Source: Candidatus Gastranaerophilales bacterium (GTDB taxonomy: Bacteria > Cyanobacteriota > Vampirovibrionia > Gastranaerophilales > Gastranaerophilaceae). Taken from it: a stretch of 62,837 nt of DNA. Shown piece by piece: positions 1-9,483 of this stretch. The stretch lies in the NCBI GenBank assembly GCA_944326675.1, contig CALVET010000068.1, positions 1 to 62,837 of the forward strand. Reading direction: 5' to 3'. Below the pieces are notes generated by a model that saw only the letters and a program-made list of their open reading frames with translations, did not search any database and was not told the origin of the DNA. Made by a program: the position numbers and the translations under genes. The stretch's first letter is position 1, and the number at the start of each line of letters is the position of its first letter.

Positions 1-1532
1 GATGGATGGATGATTGCGGATGTTCAACAGGTGCTCAGCCTCATTGGAATCAAAAATGGAGAAAGCCCCTAAGACAAGCATTTGACTATTTAAGAGATGA
101 ATTAATAAAACTCTGCTCTATACAAGGCACAAAATACTACAAAGATTTTTGGGAAGCCAGAAACAACTATATAGATGTAATCTTGGACAGATCAGAAGAA
201 AACATAAATAAATTTTTTGAAGAAAATGCAAAAAAACAACTAAGCTATCAAGAAAAAGTCAAAGCAATAAAATTAATGGAAATACAACGCTTTGCACAAT
301 TGATGTACACAAGCTGCGGCTGGTTTTTTGCCGATATTTCAGGAATTGAAACAACTCAAATTATGAAATACGCCCTAAGAGCAATGGAATTAGCAAGCGA
401 ATTCAGTAAAACAAATTTTGAAAAAACTTTCCTTTCTATTTTACAGAAAGCAAAAAGTAATATCATAGAATTCGGAAACGGAAAAGACATATACAACCGC
501 TGGGTTAAAACAAGCTCAATAGGAATAGAAAAAATAGCAGCACAATACGCAATTGAAACTTCATTTAAAGCAGATGAAGAAAATACAAAAGACGACAAAA
601 AAACTCAGCAGCTATACTGCTACAAAATCAAAAAAACAAACCATAAAAGCTATAGGAGCTTAAATAACATTCTTTCTTTCGGAAAAATTGAAATCACATC
701 AGATATCACTTTAGAAAAAAGAGAATTAACCTTTACGATGATTCAAACTCAAAACTTTGAATTCTATTGCGCAATTAAAGACTTCACCTGTCTTGATGAT
801 TTCAACACAGAAAGAAAAGAAATAACAAAAGTATTTGAAAAAGACACGACGGTTTCAACTCTGCAAGCCATTGAATTATATTACGGTTCAAGATTTTATT
901 CACTAAAAGATATTCCAATGGACAGAAGAAAAACCATTCTTGAAAATTTAATTACGCTAAACTTGGAAAAAGCAACTCAAACATATAAAGACCTTTACGA
1001 CAGTCTTTTAACACCAATCAGTTACTTAAATGATTTAGGTATGGACATACCTGAAGGCTTTAGAGTTTGCGCTAAATATACTCTTTTAGGAAATCTTGAT
1101 AAAGAGTTATCTGAATTAACAGATTACGAAGATGAAGAAAAAACACAAAAGTTGATGAATATTAAACAACTATGTGATAAATTTTCCATAAAATTAAACA
1201 ATTCAAAAGCAAATGAAATTCTTTCAAACAAGTTGAGAATATTAATTCACAAACTAAAAGACGAAACAACCATCAAAAATTCGCAAGAATTATTGCATTT
1301 CTTTGAATTATTGGAAAAACTTAAAATCGAGGTTGAAATTTCAAACTCTCAAAACATATTCTATGATATGTTTTGTAAGCATTTTGAAGATTTAACAAGC
1401 AAAATCAAAAACAACAACAAAGCTCAAGATGAAAGAAAACTATTGTTAAATTTACTTTCAATAGGACAACATTTAAATATCAATATGGATTTTTATAAAT
1501 CGAAAGTTGATCAATTAACAGGTAAGATTTAA
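1..1532 (+). CDS. GH57-related DUF3536 protein, C-terminal part (5' truncated by window edge)
   Basis: The frame is open to the window edge: the codon before the first ATG (position 6) is TGG, giving W-M-D-D-C-G-C. This matches the conserved tryptophan and DCGC stretch that DUF3536 proteins carry well inside the chain. It is followed by a W..KWRKPLRQAFDYLRDEL block and MYTSCGWFFADISGIET, both hallmarks of the family. The missing N-terminus should hold the GH57 catalytic barrel, so about 509 residues are visible. GH57/DUF3536 proteins are thought to act on alpha-glucans in the cytoplasm. malQ in this window fits such a role, but the substrate cannot be read from the sequence. The stop overlaps the convergent next gene by 4 bp. 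Confidence 0.75.
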   Translation, partial: WMDDCGCSTGAQPHWNQKWRKPLRQAFDYLRDELIKLCSIQGTKYYKDFWEARNNYIDVILDRSEENINKFFEENAKKQLSYQEKVKAIKLMEIQRFAQLMYTSCGWFFADISGIETTQIMKYALRAMELASEFSKTNFEKTFLSILQKAKSNIIEFGNGKDIYNRWVKTSSIGIEKIAAQYAIETSFKADEENTKDDKKTQQLYCYKIKKTNHKSYRSLNNILSFGKIEITSDITLEKRELTFTMIQTQNFEFYCAIKDFTCLDDFNTERKEITKVFEKDTTVSTLQAIELYYGSRFYSLKDIPMDRRKTILENLITLNLEKATQTYKDLYDSLLTPISYLNDLGMDIPEGFRVCAKYTLLGNLDKELSELTDYEDEEKTQKLMNIKQLCDKFSIKLNNSKANEILSNKLRILIHKLKDETTIKNSQELLHFFELLEKLKIEVEISNSQNIFYDMFCKHFEDLTSKIKNNNKAQDERKLLLNLLSIGQHLNINMDFYKSKVDQLTGKI

Positions 1533-2155
1533 GAAAAAATTTCCCTTGAATAAACAGGGATAGAATTAATTTCAAATATTTTTCTTACTTTTACATTATT
1601 AACGTAATCCATAGCAAACATTGCACACAATATTGCTTCTAAATTAGATGCAGGAAGCATGTTATCGGGCATTTGAGAAAATCCGTATTTTATTTTTAAT
1701 GATAGCTGCAAATTTTTACAATCAAGACTGGTTCTTGCTAAATAATGGGCGCATAACCCGTATGATTGTCTTAATTGATTAATGTCGCATCTTATGATTT
1801 TTATTTCTTTTTCTTGTATTTTTTTAAAAGTATCTACACACCTTTTTGATATTCGATTAGTCCAATTATCTCGATTTACTTTAAAATAATCCCCAAGCAT
1901 TTTATAATTTTTTGAATGTATACGCCATTTTCCGTCTAAGAGCCTGTTATCATAAGGAACACTTGCGCATACAATAGAATTTTTTAAATACGGAGTATTT
2001 TCAAAAAAATAATCGATATCGCTTGCAAAATAAAATTTATCCATCAAAACAATTGAAGCATTTCTGTCTAAGACACAAATCGAACTGTCATAGTTTGATG
2101 AATTTGACAGAGCGACTCCGATAAAAAAATTTTCTTTACTTGACAGACTTTGCAT
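1529..2155 (-). CDS. RNase H-fold DUF429-like protein, probably degenerate
   Basis: A 208-residue protein. It opens with a beta-hairpin-like FFIGVALSN..SSICVLD strand pair, has an ASVPYDNRLLDGKWR stretch resembling the aPlg..G.R motif of DUF429, and a late ASNLEAILCAMFA helix resembling that family's D-A-x-x-cA-x-x-A helix. The acidic residues expected at the first strand and before the proline are Ala/Asn/Ser here, so catalysis may be lost. I chose the internal ATG at 2155 over the one at 2191. A TTGAAA-N17-TATACT promoter ends 7 bases before 2155, while the 2191 start would lie inside the promoter. The gene is divergent from the ABC exporter. The family call is tentative. Confidence 0.55.
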   Translation of the reverse strand: MQSLSSKENFFIGVALSNSSNYDSSICVLDRNASIVLMDKFYFASDIDYFFENTPYLKNSIVCASVPYDNRLLDGKWRIHSKNYKMLGDYFKVNRDNWTNRISKRCVDTFKKIQEKEIKIIRCDINQLRQSYGLCAHYLARTSLDCKNLQLSLKIKYGFSQMPDNMLPASNLEAILCAMFAMDYVNNVKVRKIFEINSIPVYSREIFS

Positions 2156-2191
2156 AATTAAGAGTATAATTAAATATAAAACATTTTTCAA
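2140..2191. promoter_or_regulatory. Overlapping divergent promoters
   Basis: Minus strand: TTGAAA at 2186-2191, 17-bp spacer, TATACT at 2163-2168, then 7 bases to the ATG at 2155, which predicts a leaderless mRNA. Plus strand: TTGACA at 2140-2145, 19-bp spacer, TATAAT at 2165-2170, serving the ABC transporter. The two -10 boxes overlap, so RNA polymerase cannot occupy both at once. Confidence 0.6.
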
Positions 2192-2201
2192 GGAAATTAT
2201 T

Positions 2202-3947
2202 TTGAAAATACAAGTTTTCCAAGAGATTATAAACAGATTTTACAGAAATAAGCGTTTCAATTTTTATATACTTTTTATAACTTCATTTATTGCAGGATTA
2301 TTTGAGCTTTTAGGTTTAATATTAATTTATCAGTTTGTTTTATTTTTAACAAATCCAAACACAAACACCTACTCAAAATACATCATAGATTTTTTTAAAA
2401 ACAACTTCAATATATACGATTTTTCTAAAATAAGCCTAATTTTGGGTTTAACAATAGCAAGCGTATATATCATAAAAAACATTTATATGTTTTTTAATAC
2501 AGTGTTTTATAGTGCAGTGTTAAATGATTTATCTCAATCTATGATTAAAAAAACCATTAACAATTTAATCTATCAAGATTATTTAACATTAAAATCCATT
2601 CCTGAAAGCGAAAAATTAAACATCTTATCAAAAATAAATATAACCGTTTGGGAATATTGCCAAAGATATATTGTTTTAATTACAAATATTGCCGTTGTAA
2701 TAATACTAATTACAACACTATTTATAAAATTTACCCAATGCGCCTTAATAGCGGGAATGTTCTTAGGATTTCTAGGCTTTATGGAATATAAATTTTTCAA
2801 ATCCGAATCAAAAAAACTAAGCAATAAATTCTTAAAATTTCACGATACCGCAAATGCCACCTTATTACCTGTTGTACATTCCATTGAAGAAATAAAATTA
2901 AATAACAAAGAAGATTATTTTTCAAAAACAATTTCAAACATTAATGAACAATTTTCAAAATTATCCATCAAAAAACATTTTAGCAGCATATTTCACATCT
3001 ACTTTAATGAAATAGCCACAATGCTGACTTTCGGGCTAATTTTGGTTTTTTTATTTTACACAAACAACTTCAACAACCAGCTTATATTAAGCTCTCTTTG
3101 TGCAATTTGCGTAATTATTTTAAGATTAACCCCTTGTATAAATAGAGTACAAAGCTCTTTATATCTAATTAATACAAACGAAGTTTTTGCAAATAATTTT
3201 CTGGAATATGATAAAAAATTTAAACAAATCCAATTTCAAAACACAAAAGAAAAATTACCGTTCAATGGTTCAATTGAAATAATTGACGGCGCTTTTTCTT
3301 ATCCAAATTCAAATGAAACATTTAAAAATATAAATTTAAAAATAAACAAAGGTGATTTTACCGGAATTATAGGAAAAAGCGGTTCATATAAAACAACATT
3401 AATTTTAATATTATCAGGATTAATCAAACTGCAAAAAGGCAAATTTATTGTGGATAACAATTGTCTTGATGAAAATGACCTAAAAAAATGGAAAAACAAC
3501 ATATCTATTTTAAGCCAAAATTATAACCTTATATTTACCAAAGTAAAAGATAATTTTAAAAATAAACCTTATTTACCTATGCTTTTTAAAACGCTTCAAA
3601 TAGAAAACCTCATGGATAAATCAATATTTGAACTATCAAACGGACAAAAACAACGCCTTGCTTTAGCTTTAACATTAAGTGAAGAAAAGGAAATTATAAT
3701 ACTGGATGAAGCAACAAGCGCAGTTGATGTTTTGTCTGAAGAAAAAATTAACGAGATATTATTTGAACTAAAAGGCAAAAAAACAATAATTTCCATAGCA
3801 CACAGATTACAAATCTTAAAGCACTGCAACAAAATAATCTATATGGATAACTCTAAAATTCTTGACATTGACACATTCAAAAATCTTGAAAAAAAATATC
3901 CCGACTTTGAAAAAATAATTGAATTATCGAGCTTTAAATCAACCTAA
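2202..3947 (+). CDS. ABC exporter, fused permease and ATPase (type I, MsbA/PglK-like)
   Basis: A 581-residue half-transporter expected to work as a homodimer in the inner membrane. The first ~320 residues are a membrane domain with several hydrophobic helices (for example about 20-50 and 75-100). The rest is a nucleotide-binding domain: Walker A GKSGSYKTT (Tyr where Gly is usual), signature LSNGQKQR, Walker B IIILDEAT and H-loop IAHRL. The start is TTG with AAGGA seven bases upstream. The substrate is unknown. Lipid or lipid-linked sugar export is plausible given the envelope genes in this window, but it is not shown. The 3' end overlaps the convergent TPR gene by 9 bp. Confidence 0.85.
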   Translation: MKIQVFQEIINRFYRNKRFNFYILFITSFIAGLFELLGLILIYQFVLFLTNPNTNTYSKYIIDFFKNNFNIYDFSKISLILGLTIASVYIIKNIYMFFNTVFYSAVLNDLSQSMIKKTINNLIYQDYLTLKSIPESEKLNILSKINITVWEYCQRYIVLITNIAVVIILITTLFIKFTQCALIAGMFLGFLGFMEYKFFKSESKKLSNKFLKFHDTANATLLPVVHSIEEIKLNNKEDYFSKTISNINEQFSKLSIKKHFSSIFHIYFNEIATMLTFGLILVFLFYTNNFNNQLILSSLCAICVIILRLTPCINRVQSSLYLINTNEVFANNFLEYDKKFKQIQFQNTKEKLPFNGSIEIIDGAFSYPNSNETFKNINLKINKGDFTGIIGKSGSYKTTLILILSGLIKLQKGKFIVDNNCLDENDLKKWKNNISILSQNYNLIFTKVKDNFKNKPYLPMLFKTLQIENLMDKSIFELSNGQKQRLALALTLSEEKEIIILDEATSAVDVLSEEKINEILFELKGKKTIISIAHRLQILKHCNKIIYMDNSKILDIDTFKNLEKKYPDFEKIIELSSFKST

Positions 3948-4550
3948 TTTATTATAACCTTCTACAATTTTTTGAGCTTGCTTTGTTTTACCGAGCTTTT
4001 TATAACACAAAGCTAAATTATAATAATAATCTTTATTTAAAGGCTCTAATTCAATTGCTTTAATCAGATTCTTTTTTGCTTGGTTGTAATTTTTGAGCTG
4101 AATTTGACAACAAGCTAAATTATAATATGCGCTTGCAAAAGCTCTGTTATTTTTAATAGCAAGCTCAAAATTATTTACAGCCATCAAATATGATTTTTTA
4201 GCAGCAAAAATACAGCCTAAGTTATAATATGCCTTATAATAATTTGAATTTTTATCCAATGCCTTGTTTAAATTTTGTATTGCAACATTTTCTTGATTTT
4301 CTTCAAGTGCAATGTTGGATAACAACAAAAAAACTTCCTCATCCTTTTCGTTTATCGGAAGGTCATCTAGTATTTTAAAAGCTTCTTTATAATTTTGAGT
4401 TGTATAAAGAGCAATTGCTTTTTCTTTTAAATCTTTTATATTTTCATTCTCAGCTGCCATAGAATTTTGAAGCGCAAATGAAAAAATTAAAAAAAACGCA
4501 ACAAAAAATTTTACTACACGTTTTATATTACTGTAAAAAAAACTTGTCAC
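3939..4550 (-). CDS. Exported TPR-repeat protein
   Basis: About 203 residues. A hydrophobic N-terminal segment (VVKFFVAFFLIFSFALQNSMAA) looks like a signal peptide or anchor. It is followed by tetratricopeptide repeats with recurring A.YNLG..., A..NF..AI and YYNLA patterns. I prefer a GTG start at 4550 because AGAGGA lies 6 bases upstream. The ATG at 4583 has no such site. TPR proteins are scaffolds for protein assembly, so no specific partner can be named. It is convergent with the ABC exporter and divergent from the LCP gene. Confidence 0.75.
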   Translation of the reverse strand: MTSFFYSNIKRVVKFFVAFFLIFSFALQNSMAAENENIKDLKEKAIALYTTQNYKEAFKILDDLPINEKDEEVFLLLSNIALEENQENVAIQNLNKALDKNSNYYKAYYNLGCIFAAKKSYLMAVNNFELAIKNNRAFASAYYNLACCQIQLKNYNQAKKNLIKAIELEPLNKDYYYNLALCYKKLGKTKQAQKIVEGYNKLG

Positions 4551-4683
4551 AAATATCCTCTGTATGATGTATAATAGAATCATACACTAAAATGTATTAT
4601 TTGTGTATAGTTTAAAATTATATATTTTTATTTTATTTTTGATATAGTATAATAACGTATATAAATATGACAATGGTAATAAT

Positions 4684-5967
4684 ATGAACAGTAGCCTCGA
4701 AGAAAGAACACAAATTTATAGAATTCCAATTAAACCACAATATAAAAGAAGAAGACGTCCGAAGAAAAACAACAATTTTAGTAAAATATTTATTTTGATT
4801 ATGATAGCCGTAGTCAGCATTTTTGCCTATGTAAACTGGCAAATTAACAACAATTTTACAGCGCAAAACAATCAAAATGCAATCACTCCGCTGGATTTAA
4901 ATTTTAATTTTTCACCAAGAAGACAAAATATTTTATTAATGGGTATAGATGTTGCATCTAACGAATCTAATCCGTTTAAAGGAAATCGCTCAGATACAAT
5001 GCTCTTAATAAGTATTGCACCTTATGGCAAAAATATAAACGTAATTTCTATCCCAAGAGATTCAAAAGTGTATATCCCAGGCAAAAACAAAGCAGATAAA
5101 ATCAACCACGCCTTTGCTTTTGGCGGGGCAAAACTTGCCGTTAAAACAGTTGAAGAAGCTTTTGGAGTAAAAATTAACAACTACCTTGCTATTTCAAATG
5201 CAGGCGTAATAAAAATGATAGACACCTTAGGCGGATTGCCTATATACATCGAAAAAAACATGAAATATGACGATTACAGCGCAAACCTTCATATCAATCT
5301 TAAGCAAGGTGAACATATTTTAACAGGCAAACAAACAGAAGGATACTTAAGATTTAGACACGATTCTTTTGGAGATATCGGCAGAATTCGCCGTCAGCAA
5401 TGGTTCTTTAACGCGCTTATAGCAAGACTTAAAGACCCTACGGTTATTGTAAAGCTTCCTGAGTTACTAAAAATCATGCCTCAATATATACAAACCGATT
5501 TATCAGGATACGACTTAGCAAAATATCTTGGAATGGCAAAAAATGTTGACACTTCAACAATTCAAATTGCAACGATACCCGGAGCACCATCAACCAAAGG
5601 CGTAATAAGCTACTGGATAGTTGACCCCGTAAAAACTCAAGATTTAATAAACAAAATGGTGTACAGAAATAAAACAGAAATTGACCCCAAAGATATATCA
5701 GTTGGTATATTATATGCAAATTCCAAAACAGATACTGCTAATCAATTAAAACAAGAGCTTGAAGCAAAAGGAATGCAAGTAAAAATGAAAGAAGCAAATT
5801 CTGTTGCAAAAAATTATATAGCTATCCACAATCTTGATATTGCAGGCGAAACCATTTCTGACCTGAAAAAGACAATTCCTGAAATTAAGGACAAACACAC
5901 AATATATGACCCTATCGGAATAAATCGAACCGGAAAAGATTTAACGATTGTTATTTCTGACCTGTAA
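4684..5967 (+). CDS. LytR-CpsA-Psr (LCP) family glycopolymer transferase
   Basis: A 427-residue membrane-anchored enzyme: a basic, cytoplasmic N-terminus (KRRRRPKK), one membrane helix at about 30-55, the LCP domain, then a LytR_C domain from about residue 335 (VGILYANSK...). LCP landmarks seen are NILLMGID, RSDTMLL, SIPRDS and YLRFRHDSFGDIGRIRRQQ with its catalytic arginines. LCP enzymes move glycans from undecaprenyl-phosphate carriers onto peptidoglycan or other acceptors outside the cell. uppS, uppP and the rhamnose operon in this window fit that pathway. No SD precedes the ATG. A TATAAT lies at 4648-4653. Confidence 0.9.
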   Translation: MNSSLEERTQIYRIPIKPQYKRRRRPKKNNNFSKIFILIMIAVVSIFAYVNWQINNNFTAQNNQNAITPLDLNFNFSPRRQNILLMGIDVASNESNPFKGNRSDTMLLISIAPYGKNINVISIPRDSKVYIPGKNKADKINHAFAFGGAKLAVKTVEEAFGVKINNYLAISNAGVIKMIDTLGGLPIYIEKNMKYDDYSANLHINLKQGEHILTGKQTEGYLRFRHDSFGDIGRIRRQQWFFNALIARLKDPTVIVKLPELLKIMPQYIQTDLSGYDLAKYLGMAKNVDTSTIQIATIPGAPSTKGVISYWIVDPVKTQDLINKMVYRNKTEIDPKDISVGILYANSKTDTANQLKQELEAKGMQVKMKEANSVAKNYIAIHNLDIAGETISDLKKTIPEIKDKHTIYDPIGINRTGKDLTIVISDL

Positions 5968-6053
5968 AAATACATTGTTTATACTACGATTTTTCAAATT
6001 AAACTATTCTTACGGTTGATTTAATTAAATTTCGTATATAAGACAATCTATAT

Positions 6054-6251
6054 ATGAATTACAACCAAAATGAAAAGTATTTATTAAGATTTATCTCCAT
6101 GACAAATGACGATGTTTCAAACAAGGACAACCTGCTTGAAACAATATTTAGTCTGGGTATAAAAATACATTTTAACAATCAAAACCCCGTTTATCAAATT
6201 ATTGATGAATTAAACTTTGCTAATCACTATAACAAATTAATCAGGAAGTAG
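6054..6251 (+). CDS. Small protein of unknown function
   Basis: Sixty-five residues, mixed polar, with no membrane helix and no motif I recognise. The stop is one base before the start of the diguanylate cyclase gene, and the SD for that gene (AGGAAG) lies inside this frame. The two are therefore probably co-transcribed, and translation may be coupled. The ATG has no SD; a weak TTGATT-N17-TAAGAC element sits just upstream. Confidence 0.5.
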   Translation: MNYNQNEKYLLRFISMTNDDVSNKDNLLETIFSLGIKIHFNNQNPVYQIIDELNFANHYNKLIRK

Positions 6252-6252
6252 T

Positions 6253-8040
6253 ATGGAAGAAAACAATAAAAAAAAGCTCACTTATGTGTTATACACATTT
6301 ATAATTTTTGCACTTTTTACTATTTTAGTTTGGCTTGGACATTTTTCAGCATTTCAAGATTTTATTACAAAAATAGAACAAGGCTCGTTTGATTTAAGGC
6401 AAACTATTTTATCAAAATACAAAAAACCCAACAAAGATATTGTTATCCTTTCTGTAGACGATGCAACCTATGAATATATAATGGATAAATACGGCTCATG
6501 GCCGATATCAAGAAAAATTTGGTCAGATACGATTGAATTTATTGAAAAAGCACAGCCAAAAAGTATTATCATGGATCTGCTTTTTGTTAAAGCCAATTTA
6601 AACGACATAGAATCAGATAAAGCACTTGTTGAAACAGTTGAAAAAAATGACAATGTGTTTTTATCAATGAATTTTGACAATTACAGCGATGAAATTAGAA
6701 AATCGCCGGAAATTAATGATAAATTTAAACTAAAAATAAAAGATGGCTATCTTGAAGATAATCCCTATATAACATTTATAAACGCAAGAACTGCAATGCC
6801 CGAGTTAATGGACGCAGCTAAGAACATTGGAATTATAAATGTTACAAGAGATAAAGACGGGATTATAAGAAATGCAACTCCAATTTTCAAATACAAAAAC
6901 GAATATTATCCTAATTTATCCCTTTTGGCGGCAATGAAATATCTTAACGCGGATAGTTTATCAATCGTAAATAACAATATTATTCTTGACAAAAAACACT
7001 CAATCCCTCTTGATACAACACAAAGAACAATATTAAACTGGTATGGCAAAAGCAATACCTATACCCATATTCCATTATGGGAAGTAATTAAAGCACAAAA
7101 AGAAAACAATCTTGCTTTTATTAACGAGAATTTTAAAAATAAAATTATCTATGTAGGAACAACAGCCACCAGTCTTTCTGACATAAAAAGCGTGCCTGTT
7201 GAATCTAATATGTCAGGTGTTGAACTACACGCCACATTTTTTAATAACATTCTTGATAATAATTTTATTAAAAAATCCTCTCTTGAAGTCGACTTTTTAA
7301 TTTCAATAATTTTATGTCTTGTTGTAGGCTATTTAGTTTTAAAAACAGAAAATGTAGCTAAAACATTCTTTTTCTTATTTTCAACATTAATTTTATATAG
7401 CATATTTACCCTAATTTTAATGCAGACATTCAATATATGGGTAACAATTATCTTCCCGTTTATTACAACTATTACAACTTTTATTTTAATATACTGCGAA
7501 AAATATCTGTTAAAATCAAAAGATTATGAACAAACCTATAAATTAGCAGTAACAGATGGTCTAACTCAAATATATAACCACAGATACTTCCAAGAACAAA
7601 TGATAATAAATATCAATAACTATAACAGATATGGTCAAGTTTTTTCTATTATCATTATGGATATTGATTTCTTTAAAAAATTCAACGACACATACGGACA
7701 CCAATCAGGCGATTGCGTATTAAAGCAAGTTGCAGCAATATTAAAGAAAAATTCAAGAACCTCTGATGTTGTGTGCAGATATGGCGGCGAAGAAATGACA
7801 ATAATTTTAACAAACACCAACAAAAAAGACGCCGAAATTACAGCCAACAAAATCTGCCAAGCCGTAAGAAACAACAAATTTACACTTGCTAACGGAGAAA
7901 AGGTAAACGTAACAATAAGCGTAGGAGTTGCTACGGTTGGAGAAAACGGTAATACACCTCAAGAAATCATAGAATATTCAGATAAATGCCTTTATAAAGC
8001 AAAAGAAACAGGAAGAAACAGGGTTGTTGCACAAATATAA
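6253..8040 (+). CDS. CHASE2-domain diguanylate cyclase
   Basis: A 595-residue inner-membrane signalling enzyme. Order: membrane helix at about 12-32, an extracytoplasmic CHASE2 sensor to about 335 (FDLRQT..., VVILSVDDATYE-like strand, a GVELHA stretch near its end), then two or three membrane helices (about 345-420). The GGDEF domain fills the C-terminus. The active site reads RYGGEEM, and an RTSD I-site lies just before it, so product inhibition by c-di-GMP is likely. It should make c-di-GMP from GTP in response to an external signal. It forms an operon with the 65-residue gene upstream. Confidence 0.9.
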   Translation: MEENNKKKLTYVLYTFIIFALFTILVWLGHFSAFQDFITKIEQGSFDLRQTILSKYKKPNKDIVILSVDDATYEYIMDKYGSWPISRKIWSDTIEFIEKAQPKSIIMDLLFVKANLNDIESDKALVETVEKNDNVFLSMNFDNYSDEIRKSPEINDKFKLKIKDGYLEDNPYITFINARTAMPELMDAAKNIGIINVTRDKDGIIRNATPIFKYKNEYYPNLSLLAAMKYLNADSLSIVNNNIILDKKHSIPLDTTQRTILNWYGKSNTYTHIPLWEVIKAQKENNLAFINENFKNKIIYVGTTATSLSDIKSVPVESNMSGVELHATFFNNILDNNFIKKSSLEVDFLISIILCLVVGYLVLKTENVAKTFFFLFSTLILYSIFTLILMQTFNIWVTIIFPFITTITTFILIYCEKYLLKSKDYEQTYKLAVTDGLTQIYNHRYFQEQMIININNYNRYGQVFSIIIMDIDFFKKFNDTYGHQSGDCVLKQVAAILKKNSRTSDVVCRYGGEEMTIILTNTNKKDAEITANKICQAVRNNKFTLANGEKVNVTISVGVATVGENGNTPQEIIEYSDKCLYKAKETGRNRVVAQI

Positions 8041-8042
8041 CC

Positions 8043-8483
8043 TTAATCAACCAATTGAAAGGGGCATTTTGAACATCTTGCCTTTGGTCTTAATACAAGG
8101 TTATCTTCAAGGTCATATAATTTTGCAATTCGCGTAATCAACTTTTCGCCGCATAAAGGACAAGTTATTGTAAAATTAGGATTTGTAGAATTCAAAAGTA
8201 TTTGTTCTCTGATTTCATCATTTTGGGCTTTAGTTGCTATAGAAAAATCAGTTTTCTTTTCATGTTTTTTTATTTCTTTATTATCTATCTTTAAACCCTT
8301 GGCAAGCTTTTGTCTTACGGTTGTTGCCAAAAATAAATCCATGCCTTGTTCAATTGAATTAATCTCATTAACGGATAATCCGGATTTATCGGCTAAATCT
8401 TCAACTGAAAGCCCCAGCGCCTCTCTTTTTTGAACAACAAAATGAGCCAGTGAAATATGATTTTTAGTATTATTTTTATGCAT
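8043..8483 (-). CDS. HTH (XRE-type) protein with C-terminal zinc ribbon
   Basis: A 146-residue protein. Residues ~10-65 form a helix-turn-helix of XRE type (SVEDLADKSGLSVNEINSIEQG). The C-terminus has two CxxC pairs (CPLC and CSKC) about 30 residues apart, expected to bind zinc. The ATG overlaps the secF stop by 8 bp, so it is translated with secDF. Its target is unknown; a link to secretion is suggested only by position. Confidence 0.7.
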   Translation of the reverse strand: MHKNNTKNHISLAHFVVQKREALGLSVEDLADKSGLSVNEINSIEQGMDLFLATTVRQKLAKGLKIDNKEIKKHEKKTDFSIATKAQNDEIREQILLNSTNPNFTITCPLCGEKLITRIAKLYDLEDNLVLRPKARCSKCPFQLVD

Positions 8484-9456
8484 GTTGTTTTTTGTTCATA
8501 TATTCTTTAACTATTGCCAAAGTAGTACCTGCAACAAATATTGATGAATAAGTACCAATTGCAACACCAATAATTATCGCTAATACAAAATCTTTAATTG
8601 TTGAACCGCCGAAGAAATATAAAGCAAACAGTGTAAATAAAGTTGTAGCGGAAGTATTTACGCTTCTTGCCAAAGTTTGATTAATTGAAATATCAATAAT
8701 CTCATTTGTAGATTTTTTCTTGGCTAAAAATCTCATATTTTCTCTTATTCTGTCAAATACAACAATTGTATCGTTAATTGAATAACCGATTACAGTCAAA
8801 ATAGCCGTTATAAATAAGCTATCTATTGTTGTATCAAAGAAAATACCTTTTATTGCAAAAACACCAACAACAATAAGAGCGTCATGAATTAAAGCAAGTA
8901 AAGCAATCCAGCCGTATTCGGTATGAAACCTAAATGATATATATACAACCATTGCAACAAAAGCTAATAAAAGAGCTATCATTGTATTTTTAAGAAGTTC
9001 AGAGCCTAAAGTCGGTCCAACAGAATTTACTTGGACTAATTGGGCACCGCTAAATTCAGAAGTCAGCAAACCTGTTGCTTTATCTACGATTTCTTGTCCT
9101 TTTTTATCACCCAAAAAGGTAGTTCTTATAGAAACAAGATTTTTTGCTTCAGTATTATCATCAGATGACATTTGCGTAGTTGTTTGAATAACAGGACTTT
9201 TTAAGCCGACATTTGTTAAATCTGTTCTCATTTTTGCAATATCATCGGTAGATATTTTTTTATCAATACTGTATTGTAAAATCGTACCGCCCGTAAAATC
9301 TATACCTAATTTTAAAGGCGCATGGTTTGGTTGAGTAATCATTAAAAACAAAACCGCTATAATACACGGTATTAGTAATAATGCACTAAAACCGAGCCAC
9401 GCAAATTTATATTTTACTATATCTAATTTTAATTTCTTTTTTTCTGTATTTGCCAT
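8476..9456 (-). CDS. secF: Protein translocase subunit SecF
   Basis: A 326-residue inner-membrane subunit of the SecDF complex, which uses the proton gradient to pull exported proteins through SecYEG. It shows the family's DFTGGT motif after the first membrane helix, a periplasmic domain, then five hydrophobic helices including the GYSINDTIVVFDRIREN segment characteristic of SecF. The start has GGGAG upstream. It lies 27 bp after secD. Confidence 0.95.
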   Translation of the reverse strand: MANTEKKKLKLDIVKYKFAWLGFSALLLIPCIIAVLFLMITQPNHAPLKLGIDFTGGTILQYSIDKKISTDDIAKMRTDLTNVGLKSPVIQTTTQMSSDDNTEAKNLVSIRTTFLGDKKGQEIVDKATGLLTSEFSGAQLVQVNSVGPTLGSELLKNTMIALLLAFVAMVVYISFRFHTEYGWIALLALIHDALIVVGVFAIKGIFFDTTIDSLFITAILTVIGYSINDTIVVFDRIRENMRFLAKKKSTNEIIDISINQTLARSVNTSATTLFTLFALYFFGGSTIKDFVLAIIIGVAIGTYSSIFVAGTTLAIVKEYMNKKQHA

Positions 9457-9483
9457 TTATATATCTCCCGAATGTTTCAATAA

